From Flavivirga jejuensis (GTDB lineage: Bacteria; Bacteroidota; Bacteroidia; Flavobacteriales; Flavobacteriaceae): a stretch of 64,000 bases of DNA. Under the pieces are notes generated by a model. That model saw only the letters and a list, made by a program, of their open reading frames with translations, had not been told where the DNA came from and did not search any database. Shown here in pieces: positions 8,641-18,264 of this stretch. Numbering within the stretch: position 1 is the stretch's first letter; the number at the start of each line of letters is the position of its first letter. The translations under genes were made by a program, and so were the position numbers. The stretch spans positions 186,001-250,000 of the forward strand of contig NZ_JAUOEL010000004.1 in assembly GCF_030540765.1 (NCBI RefSeq). The letters run 5' to 3'.

Positions 8641-10578
8641 ATGAAGGAAAAATTATCTTTATTAAAGAGATTTGTAGCTCTCTTTTTTTTGTCTTTTTAT
8701 GTTTCATTAACAGCGCAGACCGACAGTTTAGAACAAAAACTTGTTACAGCTCCCAAGGAAGAAAAGGTAGAAATATATAAGCAATTGGTTGAAAAACACA
8801 TTAATATTAAAGTAGACAAAGCCATCGATTATGCGAAGCTTGGATTGGAACTTGTAAAAGCAGAAAACAGTATGAATACGGGGCTTTTTTATATGAAGCT
8901 TGGGTACTTACACAATAATAAATCCGAGCATATAAAAGCGTTATTTTATTATGAAAAAGCATTAGAAGTCGCAGAAGTTCTAAAAAATGAATTGAGAATA
9001 GCGAAGTGCTATCAAAATATTGGAGTCACTCATGTAAAAATGGGACATTATGACCTGGCACTTGATTATGATCTAAAAGCACTCAAGATTTACGAAAAGT
9101 TTGATGAAGAGGTTCTTATTACAACGCTAACAGGTAACATAGGCTCTTTGTATTCTTGCCGATTAGGAGACAATGAGAATGGTTTATTATATTATAGCAG
9201 GGCATTAGAATTATCGAAAAAAACAGGGAATGATGTGTTTAGATCTCATGTTTTAGGAGCCGTAGCCGAAATGTATATGAGACAAAAAGAGTTTACAAAA
9301 GCAGTAAATTCATTAGAAAAATCTATAGACCTTGCAGAAAAAGCAAACTATCCAAGAATTGTTTTATCTGGTTTAAAGAACCTATCTCAAATAAAAATAG
9401 AGGAAAAAAAATTTAAAGAAGCGTTAGCCCATTCAAAGAGAGCCTTGCAAATGTGTTTAGAATTAGGGTATACAGAAGACATTGCATCTATATATTTAGC
9501 TCTGGCAGACATATATGAAAAAATGGGTAATACTAAGGCGGCAGCATCACATTACAATCAAGCGTTGGCAGAGGCCTTAAAAACAAAAGCCTTACCTCAA
9601 TTATCTAAAGTATATGGGGCACTTCATGAGTATGCTAATAGAAAAAGAGATTATAAGAAAAGTTACGAGTATGTATTAAAATATAACATGGCTAAAGATT
9701 CTTTATTTACTAAAGAAAAAGATAAACAACTAAAAGAAATCCAATCGAAATTTGATTTAGAGAGTAAAGAAAAAGAAATCCTATTACTAACTAACGAAAA
9801 TAAAATTAAAACATTAGAAAATAAAAACCAACGTACAACACAAACCCAATTAATAATAGGGTTAGTAGCATTAACAATAATTCTATTAGCGTTATTTAAT
9901 GACTATAAAACCAAACGAAAAAACAATAAAGTTCTAGCCGAAAAGAATAACGTAATATCTCAAACCTTAAAAGAGCGCGAAATTTTATTGAAAGAAGTGC
10001 ACCATAGGGTTAAAAATAATTTACAAATTGTATCAAGTTTGTTAAGGCTCCAACATAAGTTTGGCAATCATAAAAGTGCTGAAGATATCTTACAGGAGGT
10101 ACAGGATAAAATACAAGCTATGTCTATTATACACGAGAGATTATATAAATCTAGTGATTTGTCATTGATTAATTTGGAGACTTATCTTGATAATCTATTA
10201 ACTTATTTTAATACGAGTTATGACCTTCCAGAACAAAGTATAACAATAATGACTGCTATAGATTTTATCGATCTTAATATGGATTATTTGGTGCCTTGCG
10301 GTTTAATTATTAATGAAATAATAGCTAATAGTATCAAACATGCATTTCAAGACGATACCAAAGGATATATTAGTATAGAAGCTATTAAAAATAAAGATAA
10401 ATGTGTACTCACTATAGAAGATACAGGTATTGGTTTTCCAGAGGGGTTTAAAGTAGAAAATAGTCAGTCTTTAGGAATTCAACTCATACAGGGACTAACA
10501 AAACAAATTAAAGGTACTTTAGATATTACTTCTAATCCAGGTGCATGCTACACCATAACATTCAATATGGTTGGATAA
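8641..10578 (+). CDS. TPR-containing sensor histidine kinase (HisKA_2 type)
   Basis: A 645-residue membrane sensor kinase. A signal peptide (residues 1-26, SLTAQ) is followed by about six tetratricopeptide repeats (residues 40-350), a coiled coil, and one membrane helix at about 400-420. The HisKA_2 phospho-acceptor box (EVHHRVKNNLQIV, near residue 452) and a HATPase domain with N box (LIINEIIANSIKHAF) and G box (EDTGIGFP) complete it. The periplasmic TPR array would be the sensor and the partner is the adjacent LytTR regulator. This layout is common in Flavobacteria, usually with unknown stimuli. The downstream tandem lipoproteins may be targets, but that is only positional. Confidence 0.92.
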   Translation: MKEKLSLLKRFVALFFLSFYVSLTAQTDSLEQKLVTAPKEEKVEIYKQLVEKHINIKVDKAIDYAKLGLELVKAENSMNTGLFYMKLGYLHNNKSEHIKALFYYEKALEVAEVLKNELRIAKCYQNIGVTHVKMGHYDLALDYDLKALKIYEKFDEEVLITTLTGNIGSLYSCRLGDNENGLLYYSRALELSKKTGNDVFRSHVLGAVAEMYMRQKEFTKAVNSLEKSIDLAEKANYPRIVLSGLKNLSQIKIEEKKFKEALAHSKRALQMCLELGYTEDIASIYLALADIYEKMGNTKAAASHYNQALAEALKTKALPQLSKVYGALHEYANRKRDYKKSYEYVLKYNMAKDSLFTKEKDKQLKEIQSKFDLESKEKEILLLTNENKIKTLENKNQRTTQTQLIIGLVALTIILLALFNDYKTKRKNNKVLAEKNNVISQTLKEREILLKEVHHRVKNNLQIVSSLLRLQHKFGNHKSAEDILQEVQDKIQAMSIIHERLYKSSDLSLINLETYLDNLLTYFNTSYDLPEQSITIMTAIDFIDLNMDYLVPCGLIINEIIANSIKHAFQDDTKGYISIEAIKNKDKCVLTIEDTGIGFPEGFKVENSQSLGIQLIQGLTKQIKGTLDITSNPGACYTITFNMVG

Positions 10579-10654
10579 TTATGGAAAGCGTATTCTATTC
10601 ACCTGTTATTTTAACATATTCACCATGTATGTGTAAAGGCTTACCATATTAATT

Positions 10655-11890
10655 ATGAAAAACTATAATGGTTATTTAAATTCGTTCCAAAAATTAAACA
10701 TAAAAGACATGCAAAGAATTATAAAATTACAAAATATAGGCCTCATATTATTTTCTGTGTTTTTTATGATGGGTTGTTCTGATGATGATACCACATATAA
10801 AGCCACAGATATTAACATAGAAGAGGCTAAGCTTTTAGATTTTCCATTAATGGGAATAAAACCTACAGGGATAGAAATAGTACAACCTGAGATTGTCGAT
10901 AATAAAGAAGTCACTTATGGAGATATAAAAATTACGTTGCCTAGTACCATAACATCTTTAGAAAACATAGCTGCAGCAATCACCTCAAAAGAGCTCAATT
11001 TAAGTAAGTTTAGTGTTTCGCCAGGGAATACTGTAAACTTATCTTTTGAAGATGGTAAAGTACATGTATTTACCATTAGTGCTGCAACAGGAGATAAAGA
11101 AGCATTGCTACATTACAATGTTAGTATTATTAAGGAAGTATCGCCTGTTTCTGAGACATTAAAAATAACAGGTTTTACCTTCGAAAAAAGTAAAAATCCA
11201 AGTCTGCCAAACGATATTACAATTACAAAAATTGTTGAGGATGACGATGGGATAGATAAAATATACATTTTAGTGCCTTTAGGAACCGATTTTACAGATT
11301 TAGTACCAACGATTACTTATGATGGCGCAACGTTGTATTATTCTCAGGATCCGTCGACAACGGTGAATGTCTTATATCCATCAACAGCTACCAGTTTTGA
11401 TTTTAAATATCCAAAGACTTTTGACTTAACGGTTGTAGACAAGAATGATGATAAGCAAAAAAAGACTTCAATAATTGTAGATGTTGTTAACCCTGTTAGA
11501 ATCGAAACAGAATTAATTACAATTCCAGATGTAAAAAAAGGAGAAAGATTGTTATACTTTCCTGGTATAACAAAATGGATCAATCAAGGAAATCATAAAA
11601 TTTATTATAATTATCGAAAAGGAACAACTTATGAAGATGAAGATCTAATTGTTATAGATAATACTTATTATTATAATATTTTTACCGTAGATAGAGATAT
11701 ACCTATTGATGGGTTAATACCTGGAGAAAGTGATAATGTTAATGTGCTGGTATGGCCTCTCTCAGAAGGAACCTATAAATCAACAGCCGTTTTTTATACC
11801 CAAATATACGAAAACAGTTTCGGTTATAATGATAGTTATGATTTATTTGAACCAGTAAAAGTAAAAGTAACTTCAAATATTATTAAATAA
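10655..11890 (+). CDS. Putative surface lipoprotein, tandem paralogue 1
   Basis: A 411-residue protein of unknown function. A hydrophobic segment followed by lipobox FMMGCSDDD (Cys near residue 41) predicts a lipoprotein, and the acidic residues after Cys fit surface export in Bacteroidota. The N-terminal 18 residues precede the normal signal, so an in-frame Met at residue 19 (MQRIIKLQ) may be the true start. The remainder looks like two or three Ig-like beta domains (ITLPSTI, PTITYDG, FDLTVVD). A close paralogue follows at 12066. The first roughly 270 residues are nearly identical between copies, while the C-terminal part is diverged. Confidence 0.78.
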   Translation: MKNYNGYLNSFQKLNIKDMQRIIKLQNIGLILFSVFFMMGCSDDDTTYKATDINIEEAKLLDFPLMGIKPTGIEIVQPEIVDNKEVTYGDIKITLPSTITSLENIAAAITSKELNLSKFSVSPGNTVNLSFEDGKVHVFTISAATGDKEALLHYNVSIIKEVSPVSETLKITGFTFEKSKNPSLPNDITITKIVEDDDGIDKIYILVPLGTDFTDLVPTITYDGATLYYSQDPSTTVNVLYPSTATSFDFKYPKTFDLTVVDKNDDKQKKTSIIVDVVNPVRIETELITIPDVKKGERLLYFPGITKWINQGNHKIYYNYRKGTTYEDEDLIVIDNTYYYNIFTVDRDIPIDGLIPGESDNVNVLVWPLSEGTYKSTAVFYTQIYENSFGYNDSYDLFEPVKVKVTSNIIK

Positions 11891-12000
11891 TAAAGGGAAC
11901 TTGTTGTTAGAGTTTAAGCTATTGTAAATCAAATTATTGTGATAGTTGTCGTAGTCGGAGAATCTTATTTATCCAAAAGTAAAAACATTAAAATATAAGA

Positions 12001-12058
12001 GATTCTTCAGTCGCAAGCTTCGTTTATATCTTCAAATAAAATATATTTTGTTTTCGAT
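12001..12058. repeat. Dispersed repeat B, 3' fragment
   Basis: GATTCTTC through TTTTGTTTTCGAT matches the right end of repeat B (compare 742-798). It runs straight into the sequence ATTAATTATG that begins the second lipoprotein copy, so the repeat end marks the left junction of the tandem duplication. Confidence 0.65.
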
Positions 12059-12065
12059 ATTAATT

Positions 12066-13280
12066 ATGAAAAACTATAACGGTTATTTAAATTCGTTCCA
12101 AAAATTAAACATAAAAGACATGCAAAGAGTTATAAAATTACAAAATATAGGCCTCATATTATTTTCTGTATTTTTTATGATGAGTTGTTCTGATGATGAT
12201 AAAACCACATATAAAACCACAGATATTAACATAGAAGAGGCTAAGCTTTTAGATTTTCCATTAATAGGAATTGAACCTACAGGGATAGAAATAGTACAAC
12301 CTGAGATTGTCAATAATAAAGAAGTCACTTATGGAGATATAAAAATTACGTTACCAAGTACCGTAACGTCTTTAGAAAATATATACATATCAATCACCTC
12401 GAGAGAACTTAATTTTAGTAAGTTTAGTGTTTTGCCAGAGAATATTGTAAACTTATCTTTTGAAGATGGTAAAGTACATGTATTTACCATTACTACTGCA
12501 ACAGGAGATAAAGAAGCATTGCTACATTACAATGTTAGTATTATTAAGGAAGTACCGCCTGTTCCTGAGACATTAAAAATAACAGGTTTTACTTTCGAAA
12601 AAAGTAAAAATCCAAGCTTGCCAAACGATATTACGATTACAAAAACTATAGAAGAGGTTGGTAGGACAGATAAAATATACCTTTTTGTGCCTTTAGGAAC
12701 CGATTTTACAGATTTAGTACCAACGATTACTTATGATGGAACAACGTTGTATTATTCTCAGAATCCGTTGACAACGGTGAATGTCTTATATCCATCAACA
12801 GCTACCAGTTTTGATTTTAAATATCCAAAGACTTTTGACTTAACGGTTGTAGACAGGAATGATGATAAGCAAAAAAGAACTACAATAATTGTAGATGTTG
12901 TTAACCCTGTTAGAATCGAAACAGAATCAATTACAACTCCAGATGTAAAAGAAGGAACATCGGTATACTTTACGGATGTAACAAAATGGATCAATCAAGG
13001 AAATCATAAAATTAATTATCAAAAAGCAACAACTTATGAAGATGTAGATCCAGCTGGAGGGATTACTTTTAAAGCTATTACTGTAGATAGAGACCTTTCT
13101 AGTGGCGGGTTAGTACCTGGAGAAAGTGCCAATGTAAATGTGCAAGTGTCGTCTTATTATTACCCAGAAGGCACCTATAAATCAACAGCCGTTTTTTATA
13201 CTAGAATATACCATGATTATGATAGTGATGATTTATTTGAACCAGTAAAAGTAGCGGTAACTTCAAAAATCGTCAAATAA
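12066..13280 (+). CDS. Putative surface lipoprotein, tandem paralogue 2
   Basis: A 404-residue paralogue of the preceding gene, with lipobox FMMSCSDDD. The ATG chosen aligns exactly with the start of copy 1; an upstream in-frame ATG at 12048 lies in repeat B and is not shared. As in copy 1, Met 19 is an alternative that gives a standard signal peptide. The differences from copy 1 concentrate in the last third (from about residue 300), including small indels around the tyrosine-rich stretch. This is what one expects of a surface protein diversifying after duplication. The function is not recognised. Confidence 0.78.
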   Translation: MKNYNGYLNSFQKLNIKDMQRVIKLQNIGLILFSVFFMMSCSDDDKTTYKTTDINIEEAKLLDFPLIGIEPTGIEIVQPEIVNNKEVTYGDIKITLPSTVTSLENIYISITSRELNFSKFSVLPENIVNLSFEDGKVHVFTITTATGDKEALLHYNVSIIKEVPPVPETLKITGFTFEKSKNPSLPNDITITKTIEEVGRTDKIYLFVPLGTDFTDLVPTITYDGTTLYYSQNPLTTVNVLYPSTATSFDFKYPKTFDLTVVDRNDDKQKRTTIIVDVVNPVRIETESITTPDVKEGTSVYFTDVTKWINQGNHKINYQKATTYEDVDPAGGITFKAITVDRDLSSGGLVPGESANVNVQVSSYYYPEGTYKSTAVFYTRIYHDYDSDDLFEPVKVAVTSKIVK

Positions 13281-13631
13281 TACATTTTTATATCCTATCC
13301 TGCAAGAAAGAGGTATTGAAAACATACGTGTTCGGAAGTTGAAAACCTTTCTAAAGTTTATGTTTTTAGCAAAATACCTTTTTTAAACTCCTTCCCCTTT
13401 TTAAGGGAAGGTGGCTTTGATTTTACTAAAAGAAATTAAAGTCGGAAGGGGTAAATAGCCTAATTTATACTGTTTTTTTGTCTTCTAAACGCTAGTGTTT
13501 TCAAAGCATAAGTTGTTTGGAAGTTGAGAACCTTTTGATATTGATGCTTTTTAACCCTCCTAATTTCGATAAAATCGAAATTGTCCTCACCTTTTTAAAA
13601 CAAAGGGAGGATACAAGGATACAGGTTTCAT
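13281..13631. other. Intergenic region with low-complexity inverted repeats
   Basis: Contains two imperfect copies of a GTTTGGAAGTTGAGAACCTT-like unit (near 13330 and 13511) and hairpin-forming CCTTCCCC...GGGAAGG and CCCTCC...GGGAGG pieces (13391-13460 and 13554-13610). No coding frame is convincing. Confidence 0.5.
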
Positions 13632-14702
13632 TTATATTTTTAGTAAATAATCAGCAGCTGCAAAAGGAGTGGTTTGATTGGTTTCTATAAGTTGTAATTG
13701 ATTTTCCAGTTCTTTTTTGATTTTCGGTGTGTTAAAAAAATCTGACTTTAACTGTTCTTCAATAGTTTGAATAAGCCAAAATTTATTCTGCTCATTTCGC
13801 TTCTCATAAAAGTAATTGTTTTTAGAAGTTATAGCTACATATTCTAAAATCAATTCCCAGATAGCATCAATACCTTCATTTTTAAGTGCACTACAAATCG
13901 TTACTTTGGGATGCCAGTTAAAAGATTTTTCTGGGTAGAGGTGAAGTGCTCTATTAAATTCTACTTTTGCAAGTTTAGCGCGTTTTAAATTATCACCATC
14001 TGCTTTATTAATAGCGATAGCATCAGCCATTTCTATAATGCCTCGTTTTATACCTTGAAGCTCATCACCAGCACCAGCTAATTTTAATAATAAAAAGAAA
14101 TCTACCATGCTATGTACTGTAGTTTCACTTTGACCTACACCTACAGTTTCAATAATAATAACATCAAAACCAGCCGCTTCACATAAAATTATAGTTTCTC
14201 TGGTTTTTCTGGCTACACCTCCTAAAGAATCTCCAGAAGCAGACGGACGTATATAAGCATTAGCATCTTTTACTAAATCTTCCATTCGGGTTTTATCACC
14301 TAAAATGCTCCCTTTTGTAAGGGTGCTACTAGGGTCTATTGCTAAAATAGCGATACGCTTTCCTTTAGAAGTAAGATGCTTACCTAAGGTTTCTATAAAA
14401 GTACTTTTTCCAACGCCAGGAACCCCAGTAATACCAATACGAATAGATTTATTAGCATGTGGTAAACATGCTTTTATTATGGTATTTGCCTGTTCTAAAT
14501 GTGTTAGGTTTTTACTTTCAACTAAAGTAATGGCTCTGCTTAAGGCCGTAATGTTTTTATTTAAAATGGATGCTACTAAAGCTTCTGTATTAATTTTAGA
14601 TTTACGTTTCTCTTTAATAGTTTTAATCCTAGATAGATTAGTGATCTCAGAAACTGAAACACCTTTTCCTTCTTTAAGTGCAGATTTTTTTTCTTTTGCC
14701 AC
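13632..14702 (-). CDS. meaB: Methylmalonyl-CoA mutase-associated GTPase MeaB
   Basis: A 356-residue G3E-family P-loop GTPase that loads and protects adenosylcobalamin in methylmalonyl-CoA mutase. Walker A (GVPGVGKST, about residues 93-101), the switch region (AIDPSSTLTKGSILGDKTRM), ETVGVGQSET and NKADGDN are all present in order. The C-terminal helical arm (residues 290-356) is the dimerisation extension typical of MeaB/ArgK. The mutase subunits are not adjacent here. The short basic, Lys-rich N-terminus (residues 1-35) is longer than in many homologues, so a later start is possible, though no better Met is evident. Confidence 0.93.
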   Translation of the reverse strand: MAKEKKSALKEGKGVSVSEITNLSRIKTIKEKRKSKINTEALVASILNKNITALSRAITLVESKNLTHLEQANTIIKACLPHANKSIRIGITGVPGVGKSTFIETLGKHLTSKGKRIAILAIDPSSTLTKGSILGDKTRMEDLVKDANAYIRPSASGDSLGGVARKTRETIILCEAAGFDVIIIETVGVGQSETTVHSMVDFFLLLKLAGAGDELQGIKRGIIEMADAIAINKADGDNLKRAKLAKVEFNRALHLYPEKSFNWHPKVTICSALKNEGIDAIWELILEYVAITSKNNYFYEKRNEQNKFWLIQTIEEQLKSDFFNTPKIKKELENQLQLIETNQTTPFAAADYLLKI

Positions 14703-14908
14703 GAGTAAACAAATGTTTGTCTAATTTACTATTTTATTAGTCCGCGCCTTTGTTGTGGCAGGCTAATCCCGCTTTTTAGCGATATTTTTAGGTTTAATAC
14801 CTCGAAGCTTGCTTCGGATCTTTAAAAAATATTTCCTATTTAAATGCCTTGTATGTTTGCAGCCGAGGTAGTTTACTTGATACATTGACTATTGCCATTG
14901 ATGACTAT

Positions 14909-15463
14909 TTATTTAAGCGGTACAGCAACTTTTACATCATCCCATGCCATAGTTAAAAATAAATTATCGGTAGAATTATCAAAAGCTATAGTAAATTGCT
15001 CAACTGTAGAAGATAATTTTTGTACAGGAACGTCAATACTTAAAACGTCATAGTTAGGATTCCACATAGGTTTCATTTCAGAATCCACACCCCAGGGATA
15101 TTGCTTAGAATTAAATATAACAGTCCAAATAGTGTCTTTTGGTACGGTCCAAAGCGTATATTTACCTATAGGTAACTGTGCACCTTGTAATTCAAGGGTT
15201 TGGTTGGTTTCAAAAGTAGTCGCTTCGTTAGCTCCTGTTCTCCATACTTTATCAAAAGGAACTAAAGCACCAAAAATGGCTCTGTTTTTTTTTGAAGGTC
15301 TGTTGTAAAAGACTTCGAGTTTTAAATCATTAAGTTTAAATTCTATAGTATCTTTAGGACTCAAGCGTTTCGAAAATATATTTTCAACAAAATAAGAATA
15401 TAAAAATAGCCCCAATGCTACTATAGATAAAAGAAATAATATACGCTTTAAAAAGGTATTCAT
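14909..15463 (-). CDS. DUF2911 domain protein, membrane-anchored
   Basis: A 184-residue protein with one N-terminal membrane segment (about residues 6-24) acting as an anchor or signal. It is followed by a DUF2911 domain: VFYNRPSKKNRAIFGALVPFDKVWRTGANEAT and LPIGKYTLWTVP are the family hallmarks. DUF2911 proteins are common, secreted, and of unknown function in Bacteroidota. It is a single gene, convergent with nothing and divergent from the sigma operon. Confidence 0.85.
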   Translation of the reverse strand: MNTFLKRILFLLSIVALGLFLYSYFVENIFSKRLSPKDTIEFKLNDLKLEVFYNRPSKKNRAIFGALVPFDKVWRTGANEATTFETNQTLELQGAQLPIGKYTLWTVPKDTIWTVIFNSKQYPWGVDSEMKPMWNPNYDVLSIDVPVQKLSSTVEQFTIAFDNSTDNLFLTMAWDDVKVAVPLK

Positions 15464-15637
15464 ATAGAAGTTTTTAATAGGAGATAAATATACTTTAAAA
15501 AGTAATGATTACGAATAAAGTAAACGCAGAATTTTTAAGTTTTCTTATTTTCTATGAAAAAAAAAGTATTTTTTGCAACATGTCTTTTTTTTTACCGTCT
15601 TTAAAACGAACTAACTAATAATCAAAAGTAGAATTAG

Positions 15638-16189
15638 ATGTTTCAAGTTGACATTATTGAACAATGTAAACAAAACAATCGTAAAGCGCAATTACAGTTA
15701 TACAACCAGTACTGTGACGGGATGTATATTGTTGCTAAACGATTTTTAAAAGATACAGCTGAAGCTGAAGATGTTGTACAAGAAGCTTTTATTAAAGCAT
15801 TTGCTAAACTACATCAATATAAAGCAGAAGTTACTTTTGGAGCTTGGTTAAAACGTATTGTTATTAATAAAAGTATTGACTTTTTAAAATCTAAAAAACA
15901 AGAACTTGTTGAATTAGAAGAGGTGCACCTGAAAGTAGTTGATACAACACATGATGACAAATGGTTGGTAGACGATGCTATTACATTAAACGATGTAAAA
16001 AGTGCCATCAATAAATTACCAGATAAGTATCAGTATGTTGTGATGCTTTATTTAATTGAGGGGTACGATCATCAAGAAATTTCAGAGATTTTAAGTATTT
16101 CTGAAGTTGCATCAAGAACTCAATTATCAAGAGGTAAAAACAAATTACAAGAACTGTTAACACTTAAAAAAGATGGCACGAGATATTAG
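15638..16189 (+). CDS. ECF-type RNA polymerase sigma-70 factor
   Basis: A 183-residue extracytoplasmic-function sigma factor. Region 2 (residues about 12-80; DTAEAEDVVQEAFIKAFAKL) binds core polymerase and the -10 region. Region 4 (about 115-172; LPDKYQYVVMLYLIEGYDHQEISEILSISEVASRTQLSRGK) carries the helix-turn-helix for the -35 region. Its stop overlaps the next gene by 17 bases, a strong sign of translational coupling with a cognate regulator. It probably controls its own operon and envelope genes; the stimulus is unknown. Confidence 0.93.
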   Translation: MFQVDIIEQCKQNNRKAQLQLYNQYCDGMYIVAKRFLKDTAEAEDVVQEAFIKAFAKLHQYKAEVTFGAWLKRIVINKSIDFLKSKKQELVELEEVHLKVVDTTHDDKWLVDDAITLNDVKSAINKLPDKYQYVVMLYLIEGYDHQEISEILSISEVASRTQLSRGKNKLQELLTLKKDGTRY

Positions 16190-16754
16190 AGAGTTGTTTA
16201 AAGATGATAAAATAGCGCATGAAAAAATGCCAGAAAATCATCAAAAGAGATTTCTTGAAAAGTTAGATGAAGCGATGCCCATAGCAAATAAATCCAAATT
16301 TAATGGGATACGTATAGCTGCAAGTGTTGTATTGTTAATAGGTTTAGGGTTTGGTGCTTTTAAGTTTTTTCAACCAGAAGTAAAAGTAAACAAACCAACA
16401 GAGGTTGTAATAACAGAACCTGTTGAAACAAAAACTCTTGGAGATCTCTCTCCTGGTCTTAAAAAAGTGGAAGATTATTATTTAGCGAGTATTAATTTAG
16501 AATTATCTAAAATGAAATATACTCCAGAAACCAAAGATCTTTTTGATGGGTATTTGCTGCAATTAGATGAGCTTGATAAAGAGTACAAACGTTTATCGGC
16601 AGAATTAACCGAGTCTGGACCAAGTGAGTTAACAGTAAATGCATTGATTGATAATTTAAAGTTTCGTTTAAATCTTTTGTATCGTTTAAGAGCACAATTA
16701 AAAGAATTAAATACTTCGGATGCTATTGGAGAAGAAGTAAAATCATCAATTTAA
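16173..16754 (+). CDS. Membrane protein, probable anti-sigma factor
   Basis: A 193-residue single-pass protein: cytoplasmic N-terminus (1-44), one membrane helix (45-66), and a periplasmic helical region rich in Leu and Glu (about 85-190). No zinc-binding anti-sigma motif (HxxxCxxC) is visible, so the assignment as anti-sigma factor rests on its 17-base overlap with the ECF sigma gene and its topology. The start within the sigma gene is the only Met in frame at the right place. Confidence 0.7.
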   Translation: MARDIRELFKDDKIAHEKMPENHQKRFLEKLDEAMPIANKSKFNGIRIAASVVLLIGLGFGAFKFFQPEVKVNKPTEVVITEPVETKTLGDLSPGLKKVEDYYLASINLELSKMKYTPETKDLFDGYLLQLDELDKEYKRLSAELTESGPSELTVNALIDNLKFRLNLLYRLRAQLKELNTSDAIGEEVKSSI

Positions 16755-16764
16755 AAATCAAAAA

Positions 16765-18264
16765 ATGAACAAAACAATTATAAAAATAAGAGTATTAGCC
16801 TTATGCCTTTTTATTACAGGAGGTTTAATGGCACAAGAAAAATTAACAAAAGTATCACAATCTATTAAGGTAAATAAAGATGTTGTGATTGATCTAAGCA
16901 CAAGCCATTGCAATATTGTATTTGATACATGGAATAAAGATGTTATCGAAATTGAAGCTTTTATTGAAGGGGATGGTTTAAGTAAGGAAGCGATAGAGAA
17001 CGCTTTGAAAAATTGGGATGTAGATATTGATGCTTCGAATGCGGAAGTAGAAATTAGAACAAAAGGAGGGGGAGCAAATACCTGGGTTTACAGTTCAGGA
17101 CATGGTGATAATGATGCTGTACATGCTATATTGGAAGAGTTAAAGTTTGAATTAGCAGACTTACCAGAAGTAGTACTTGAAGGGAGAGAACTTAACATAG
17201 GTTTTGAGATGCCAGAACTACCCGAAATGCCTGAATTACCAGAACTCCCAGAACTTCCAGAAATCCCCGAAGGAGTAGGTAAAGTCCATTTTGATTATAA
17301 TGCCTATAAAAAAGATGGTGAAAAATATTTAGAAAAATATACACAAAATTTCGAATCGCAGTATGGTGAAGACTATGCTAAAAAAATGGAAGCATGGGGT
17401 GAAAAATTTGGTAAAGAATGGGAAGAGAAATACGGAAAGCAAATGGAGGAGTGGGCAGCAAAATTTGATGATAAATGGGAAGAAAAAAATGGAAAACGCA
17501 TAGAAGCCTGGGGAGAACGTTTTGCAGAACAAATGGAAAGACATGAAGCAGAAAGAGAAAAACATGAGGCAGAAAGAGAAAAACACGAAGCGCAAAGAAG
17601 GAAACATGTAGAAGAAGCTAAGAGACTAAAAACTAAAAGAAAAGTTTTAATTGAAAAATTAGTGAATAAAGAATCTGATGCTAAGGTTAAAAAGACCATT
17701 AAAATTAAAATGCCTAAAAAGGCCAAGCTAAAGGTTAATGTTAGACATGGTGAAATAGAATTTGCTGCTAACGTTGATGATATAAAGGCAGAACTATCGC
17801 ATACAAAATTTACAGCATTTAGCATTAATGGAAGTTCTACTTCTGTTAATGCTTCATATTCGCCTGTTTATGTAACGCATTGGAACTTAGGAGAACTAAA
17901 TCTTCGGTATACGGAAGATGTTGAATTAGAGCATGTTAACCATCTGGTGTTAAACTCAAATTCATCCAATACCACTATAGGACATTTATCAGGAAGTGCT
18001 ATAATTGATGGTAATATTGGTGATTTAAAAATTTTAGATATTGATGATGCTTTTATGAACTTAAATATGATTATTCAAAATAGTAATGCGGTTATCTCAC
18101 TCCCTAAAATAGAGCATAATTTACAGTATAAAGGAAATCGTTCGCATGTAAGCCACCCCAAAGAAAAGTTTAACCATAATATTTCTAATTTTTCTACAGG
18201 TAGTTTGGTAAATGGAAAAAGTATTCTTGTTAATGCTAAGTATAGTAAGGTAACTATGCAGTAG
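16765..18264 (+). CDS. Secreted protein with PELPE repeats and coiled coil
   Basis: A 499-residue exported protein of unknown function, third gene of the sigma operon (10 bases after the anti-sigma candidate). The signal peptide ends near residue 24 (GLMAQ). An N-terminal beta-rich domain (25-120) is followed by a run of PELPE/PEMPE repeats (about 150-172), then a highly charged helical segment. That segment has repeats of the type W(G/A)xKFxxxWEEKxGK (about 185-255) and HEAEREK (about 258-285). A C-terminal beta-rich domain (about 305-499) resembles DUF4097-type beta-helices found in putative adhesins. This is a plausible surface target of the sigma factor, but that is inference. Confidence 0.8.
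   Translation: MNKTIIKIRVLALCLFITGGLMAQEKLTKVSQSIKVNKDVVIDLSTSHCNIVFDTWNKDVIEIEAFIEGDGLSKEAIENALKNWDVDIDASNAEVEIRTKGGGANTWVYSSGHGDNDAVHAILEELKFELADLPEVVLEGRELNIGFEMPELPEMPELPELPELPEIPEGVGKVHFDYNAYKKDGEKYLEKYTQNFESQYGEDYAKKMEAWGEKFGKEWEEKYGKQMEEWAAKFDDKWEEKNGKRIEAWGERFAEQMERHEAEREKHEAEREKHEAQRRKHVEEAKRLKTKRKVLIEKLVNKESDAKVKKTIKIKMPKKAKLKVNVRHGEIEFAANVDDIKAELSHTKFTAFSINGSSTSVNASYSPVYVTHWNLGELNLRYTEDVELEHVNHLVLNSNSSNTTIGHLSGSAIIDGNIGDLKILDIDDAFMNLNMIIQNSNAVISLPKIEHNLQYKGNRSHVSHPKEKFNHNISNFSTGSLVNGKSILVNAKYSKVTMQ

Noticed and set aside
17329-17825. Long minus-strand frames opposite the PELPE-repeat protein
   Set aside because: They are antisense shadows of the Glu/Lys-rich repeats, giving Phe/Ser-rich low-complexity translations.
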